Shown here piece after piece: positions 60,628 to 64,000 of a DNA stretch of 64,000 bases. Origin of the DNA: AC-56 sp963798705 (lineage in GTDB: Bacteria > Actinomycetota > Thermoleophilia > Solirubrobacterales > 70-9); NCBI GenBank assembly GCA_963798705.1, contig CAWCTW010000005.1:992001-1056000 (forward strand), written 5' to 3'. The notes beneath the pieces are model-generated. The model saw only the letters and a program-made list of their open reading frames with translations, did no database searches and was not told the DNA's origin. Every line of letters begins with the position of its first letter. The first letter of the stretch is position 1. A program made the position numbers and the translations under genes.

Positions 60628-61449
60628 ATGAGCCAGTTCCTGAATCAGTACTTCGACGTCAACTTCATGGCCGACCACTTCAGCACGGTCTTCACGGCGT
60701 TCACGACCAACACCCTGGAGTTGTTCGTGATCAGCGGGATCCTGTCGTTGATCTGGGGGCTGATCCTGTCGCTGCTCCGCCAGGTCCCGGGAAAGCTCGG
60801 TGCGCCGATCCGATTCCTGACGATCGCCTACATCGACGTCTTCCGCGGGATCCCCCTGCTGCTCGTCATCCTGCTGATCTACGGCGGCTTCGGAGCGCTC
60901 TCCTCGTCGAACGCGACGCCCGGGCCCCTACCGGAGTTCATCGCGATTCCCAGCTTCTTCGGCAAGCGCGCGGAGTTCTGGTACGGAGTCGGGGCGATCA
61001 CGATCACGTACGGCGCCTACATGGCCGAGGTCTACCGCGCCGGCATCGAGTCCGTCCCGCGCGGGCAGATGGAGGCCGCCAGGTCGTTGGGCATGAGCCA
61101 CGCGCAGGCGATGCGCTACGTGATCGTCCCGCAGGCAGTTCGGACGGTGATCCCGCCGCTCCTCAACGACCTGGTCGCGTTGATGAAGGACACGTCGCTG
61201 GTCAGCTTCATCTCGCTGCCCGAGGCGACACAGGTTTCATTCGACATCCAATCGACGACCTTCAACAGCTCGGCGCTGACCCTGGCCGCCCTCATGTATC
61301 TCGTCGTCACGCTGCCAATGGCACGTCTTGTCGACTGGCTGATCCACCGGCAGCAGCGCCGCACCGAGCGCGGCCCGGCGAAGGGCGGCGACGACGACGG
61401 GAGCGCGCCCGAGCCGGTAGCAGGGGCACCACTGGGAGCGGGCATCTAG
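60628..61449 (+). CDS. Polar amino acid ABC transporter permease
   Basis: A 273-residue permease of the HisM/GlnP family: FVISGILSLIWGLILSLLRQ, FLTIAYIDVFRGIPLLLVIL, GVGAITITYGAYMAEVYRAG and the EAA loop QMEAARSLGMSHAQAMRYVI, then LLNDLVALMKDTSLVSFISL. Start preceded by CAAGGAGACGAG. Followed by the ATPase gene with a one-base gap. With the binding protein and ATPase it forms one importer. Confidence 0.94.
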   Translation: MSQFLNQYFDVNFMADHFSTVFTAFTTNTLELFVISGILSLIWGLILSLLRQVPGKLGAPIRFLTIAYIDVFRGIPLLLVILLIYGGFGALSSSNATPGPLPEFIAIPSFFGKRAEFWYGVGAITITYGAYMAEVYRAGIESVPRGQMEAARSLGMSHAQAMRYVIVPQAVRTVIPPLLNDLVALMKDTSLVSFISLPEATQVSFDIQSTTFNSSALTLAALMYLVVTLPMARLVDWLIHRQQRRTERGPAKGGDDDGSAPEPVAGAPLGAGI

Positions 61450-61450
61450 C

Positions 61451-62233
61451 ATGGCGACCGTGGAGCAGAGCCACGCACCGGTGTCCACGGACGGCGCCAT
61501 CATTCGGCTGGAGGGCGTGACGAAGCGCTTCGGAAACCTCGAGGTCCTGCGCGGCGTGGACCTGAACATGCGAAGGGGGGAGGTCGTCTGCGTCATCGGG
61601 CCGTCCGGCTCCGGCAAGTCGACGCTCCTGCGGTGCATCAACCTGCTCGAACCACCGAATTCGGGCCGGATTTTCCTGGAGGGCAAGGAGATCACCGGCA
61701 AGGCGGCCGAGGAGGGCGTCGACTACGTGCGCAAGCGCGTCGGGATGGTGTTCCAGTCGTTCAACCTGTTCCCGCACAAGTGCGCGATGGACAACGTGTG
61801 CCTCGCGCAGGAGACGGTCCTCGGGCGTCCAGACAAGGAGGCGAAGGCCAAGGCTCAGGACCTGCTCAACCGAGTCGGTCTCGGCGACAAGTTCGGCGAG
61901 TACCCCGATCGCCTCTCGGGCGGCCAGCAGCAGCGCGTGGCAATCGCCCGCGCTCTGGCCATGGACCCGCACGTGATGCTCTTCGACGAGGTCACGAGCG
62001 CGCTCGATCCCGAGCTGGTCAAAGAGGTACTCGACGTGATGCGCGAGCTCGCGCAGGAGGGAATGACGATGATCGTGGTGACCCATGAAATGGGCTTTGC
62101 GCGCGAGGTCGCCAACCGCCTGATCTTCATCGACCAGGGCGTGATCATGGAGCAGGGCAAGCCCGCCGACGTGCTCGACAACCCCCGCGAGGAGCGGACC
62201 AGGAAGTTCCTGGGCCTCGTGCTCGAGCACTGA
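61451..62233 (+). CDS. Polar amino acid ABC transporter ATP-binding protein
   Basis: A 260-residue ATPase of the GlnQ/HisP type: Walker A GPSGSGKSTLL, Q-loop GMVFQSFNLFPHKCAMDNVC, signature RLSGGQQQRVAIARALAMDP, Walker B VMLFDEVTSALDPELVKEV and switch His VTHEMGFAREVA. All catalytic positions are intact. Its stop overlaps the ATG of the acyltransferase gene (TGATG). Confidence 0.96.
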   Translation: MATVEQSHAPVSTDGAIIRLEGVTKRFGNLEVLRGVDLNMRRGEVVCVIGPSGSGKSTLLRCINLLEPPNSGRIFLEGKEITGKAAEEGVDYVRKRVGMVFQSFNLFPHKCAMDNVCLAQETVLGRPDKEAKAKAQDLLNRVGLGDKFGEYPDRLSGGQQQRVAIARALAMDPHVMLFDEVTSALDPELVKEVLDVMRELAQEGMTMIVVTHEMGFAREVANRLIFIDQGVIMEQGKPADVLDNPREERTRKFLGLVLEH

Positions 62234-62859
62234 TGGCCGACGTCATGGCTGGGATCCGCGCCCGTCACCCGGGCTTTCGCGAGGCTGTCGTCGCCGACGC
62301 GCGGATCACCGCCCAGCACCGCTTCGAGCGGCACGAGTTCCACGGGCCGCTCGACACCGTGGTCCAGGTCCTGCGGCTGATGTGGGTGAGCGATGCGTTC
62401 CTCGCCCACGCCATGTACCGGCTCAAGGCCCGGCTGCAGGCGCTGGGGGTGCCGCTGCTGCCGCGGCTCGGGCACAAGGTGGCGATGGCGACCGCGCAGG
62501 TCTCGATCGGCGACCCGGTGGTCATGGATCCCGGCGTCTACATCGTCCACGGGCAGGTCGTGCTCGACGGTCTTGTGGAGATCAGGAGAGGGACCGTCAT
62601 CAGCCCGTGGGTGACGATCGGGCTCCGCGCCGGGGACTGGACCGGGCCCACGATCGGCCCGGGCGTGAGCATCGGCACCGGCGCGAAGGTGCTCGGCAAC
62701 GTAACGGTCGGAGCCGGGGCGCGGATCGGAGCGAATGCGGTCGTTCTCGATGACGTCGCCGAGGGCTCGACGGTCGTCGGGGTCCCCGCGCGGGCGGTCA
62801 TCGCGGGCGATTCCAAGGCGCCCGACCGGTCCCGTGAAAACGCCGGTGAAGCAGGCTGA
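62233..62859 (+). CDS. Left-handed beta-helix acyltransferase (serine acetyltransferase-like)
   Basis: A 208-residue protein: N-terminal helical part (RLMWVSDAFLAHAMYRLKAR), then hexapeptide repeats VSIGDPVVMDPGVYIVHGQV, VEIRRGTVISPWVTIGLRAG, IGPGVSIGTGAKVLGNVTVG, AGARIGANAVVLDDVAEGST and the end VVGVPARAVIAG. The end motif resembles CysE, but the catalytic DPAA/HxTG block is altered, so the acceptor could be serine or another. Coupling to an amino acid importer, and closeness to cysM, suggest a sulfur or amino acid role. Confidence 0.8.
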   Translation: MADVMAGIRARHPGFREAVVADARITAQHRFERHEFHGPLDTVVQVLRLMWVSDAFLAHAMYRLKARLQALGVPLLPRLGHKVAMATAQVSIGDPVVMDPGVYIVHGQVVLDGLVEIRRGTVISPWVTIGLRAGDWTGPTIGPGVSIGTGAKVLGNVTVGAGARIGANAVVLDDVAEGSTVVGVPARAVIAGDSKAPDRSRENAGEAG

Positions 62860-62906
62860 GCCCAGCGGTTCCGGCAGCATGGTCGCTGCTAGCTTGTAGC
62901 CCTCGT

Positions 62907-63071
62907 GAACTCATCTCCATCGACCGCTCGTTCGCGGCGCGCGAGGGGCAGGCCGCCGGGAACCCAACCGCGGAGGGTAGGTACGAGGAGCTCGAGCTGG
63001 GGCGGCCGGACCCGGTGTTGGTGGCGACACCGTTCACGTCTCCGGAGGACTACGCTCCCCTGGCCTTCTGA
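62907..63071 (+). pseudogene. Possible C-terminal gene remnant
   Basis: A frame without any start codon reads ELISIDRSFAAREGQAAGNP and LELGRPDPVLVATPFTSPED, ending in YAPLAF. Composition is protein-like and the ending looks natural, but no homologous family is recognised. It lies just before the GT2-like gene and could be the residue of a lost gene. Could be chance. Confidence 0.25.
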
Positions 63072-63137
63072 CCACGAGGGCCGCGGGTGCGGTCGGATGC
63101 GCAATTCGTCGATGAATGCGGGATTGAGGGGAAAGCG

Positions 63138-64000
63138 ATGATCGCCTTCGGGGTGTCGGTCACGGACCCAGAGGTCTATGAGCGTTGCGCGGAGCCCGGG
63201 CTCCGGCTCGTCGCCGAGCCCGACACCGAGATCCTCGCCCACGGGAGCACCGGCTCGGTCTTCCGCTCCTACAACATGCTGATGGACCAGGCCAAGAAGC
63301 TGGACGGCCTGGAGGCTCTGGTGCTGGTCCACCAGGACGCGGAGATCATCGACCCGGACTTCGTGCGGAAGATCCGCGACGCGATCAGCGACCCGGACGT
63401 GGCGATCGTCGGCTGCGCCGGGGCGGTGGGCGCGCGCAGCATCGCCTGGTGGGACGGCTCGGTGACCTGGGCGTCGTTCACGCACCGCTACGAGGAGCTG
63501 GGCGGCGGCGAGGTACCGGCCCTGGCGTGGACCCCCGACGAGACGCCCACCTATGCGATGACCGGCGAGGTGGAGACGGTCGACGGGTTCGTGCTCGGGC
63601 TGACGCCGTGGGCCATCGGCGAGCTGCGCTTCGACGAGTCGCTCGGGCAGGCGATCCACGGCTACGACTTCGACCTGTGCCTGCAGGCGCGCGAGAAGGG
63701 AAGGAAGGTCGTCACCGCCGACCTCAAGGTCGTCCACCACCACGACCTCAAGCTGATCCGCGACGTGGGCAACTGGATCGAGGCGCACATCAAGGTCGCC
63801 GAGAAGTGGGACGGCCGCATGCCCCTGGTGGGCAAGGAGGGCGATCCGGAGGACTGGAAGTCCCGCGCACGGCGGGCCGAGGCCCAGGCATCGGCCGAGC
63901 GCATGATCGCCCTGTCTGCGCGCCTCTACCGGGATGCCCGAATCGACCTGCTCCTGAGGCAGCGCGAGGCGATGGAGGAGGAGGCCAACCGCCTGCGGGA
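63138..64000 (+). CDS. GT2-like glycosyltransferase with coiled-coil tail (3' end outside window)
   Basis: The frame is open to the right edge from the ATG at 63138 (RBS GAGGGGAAAG). It contains MIAFGVSVTDPEVYERCAEP, FRSYNMLMDQAKKL, ALVLVHQDAEIIDPDFVRKI (HQDxEI, the GT-A metal motif), VETVDGFVLGLTPWAIGEL and FDESLGQAIHGYDFDLCLQA. After residue about 240 it becomes a charged coiled coil (EEEANRLRE). This is a family of glycosyltransferase-like proteins common in actinobacteria; the exact sugar is unknown. Confidence 0.88.
   Translation, partial: MIAFGVSVTDPEVYERCAEPGLRLVAEPDTEILAHGSTGSVFRSYNMLMDQAKKLDGLEALVLVHQDAEIIDPDFVRKIRDAISDPDVAIVGCAGAVGARSIAWWDGSVTWASFTHRYEELGGGEVPALAWTPDETPTYAMTGEVETVDGFVLGLTPWAIGELRFDESLGQAIHGYDFDLCLQAREKGRKVVTADLKVVHHHDLKLIRDVGNWIEAHIKVAEKWDGRMPLVGKEGDPEDWKSRARRAEAQASAERMIALSARLYRDARIDLLLRQREAMEEEANRLR

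Overview
This 64 kb window is very GC-rich, gene-dense DNA from the chromosome of a high-GC Gram-positive bacterium. Gene content, GTG/TTG starts, overlapping ATGA/GTGA junctions and several lineage-type hypothetical proteins (the CxAxT zinc-motif protein at 35.3 kb, the DUF1802 protein, secreted Ig-like proteins, GT2-like proteins with a coiled-coil tail) suggest a soil actinobacterium, probably class Thermoleophilia (Solirubrobacterales-like). That placement is inference. No phage, insertion sequence, CRISPR array or replication origin was seen.

Layout. 0-5 kb: partial amidase, TetR regulator, hotdog thioesterase, Mla/Mce-type ABC ATPase, secreted GH5 hydrolase. 5.1-6.2 kb: tRNA-Gly(CCC) and a ccmG/ccmH-like cytochrome c maturation pair. 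6.3-10.3 kb: a lower-GC cluster in which an ECF-type sigma factor is fused to a zinc-finger anti-sigma-like domain, a hydrophobic segment and a Ser/Thr/Pro tail, followed by two secreted proteins. 10.6-18.4 kb: a PAS-PAS-GGDEF-EAL protein with a degenerate EAL domain, tldD/tldE, a roadblock-type protein, and a CDF transporter with rdgB and rph. 18.5-29.2 kb: a decayed stretch with a glycoside hydrolase remnant, a fused membrane/spermidine-synthase protein, hydrolases, an alpha/beta hydrolase-adenylate cyclase fusion, a selenium-binding protein family enzyme and a frameshifted PLP decarboxylase. 29.6-35.7 kb: Flp-type pilin, second glycoside hydrolase, GT4, HDAC-family deacetylase, nadB, zinc-motif protein. 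35.8-43 kb: hydantoinase/oxoprolinase A and frameshifted B, ECF sigma/anti-sigma pair, hydrolase, DUF1802 and DUF1152 proteins. 43-49.8 kb: secreted penicillin acylase-family protein, peptidase-like protein, sulfotransferase, DUF2007 protein, JAMM peptidase, GntR regulator. 49.8-52 kb: two MlaE/YrbE permeases without adjacent mce genes. 52-58.5 kb: a six-gene minus-strand operon for a 2,6-dideoxy-L-amino sugar nucleotide plus glycosyltransferase and acyltransferase, probably surface glycan. 58.7-62.9 kb: cysM diverging from a polar amino acid ABC transporter operon that ends with a hexapeptide acyltransferase. The window ends inside a GT2-like gene.

Two themes stand out. First, signalling proteins with unusual architecture: the membrane-type sigma fusion, the cyclase fusion and the degenerate EAL protein. 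Second, many broken genes: three otherwise normal genes carry five single-base +1 shifts in total, a further sigma gene lacks a start codon for its conserved N-terminus, and there are remnants of a glycoside hydrolase, a SnoaL-like protein, a VOC protein and a decarboxylase fragment. The uniform +1 shifts could be real decay or consensus error in the assembly.
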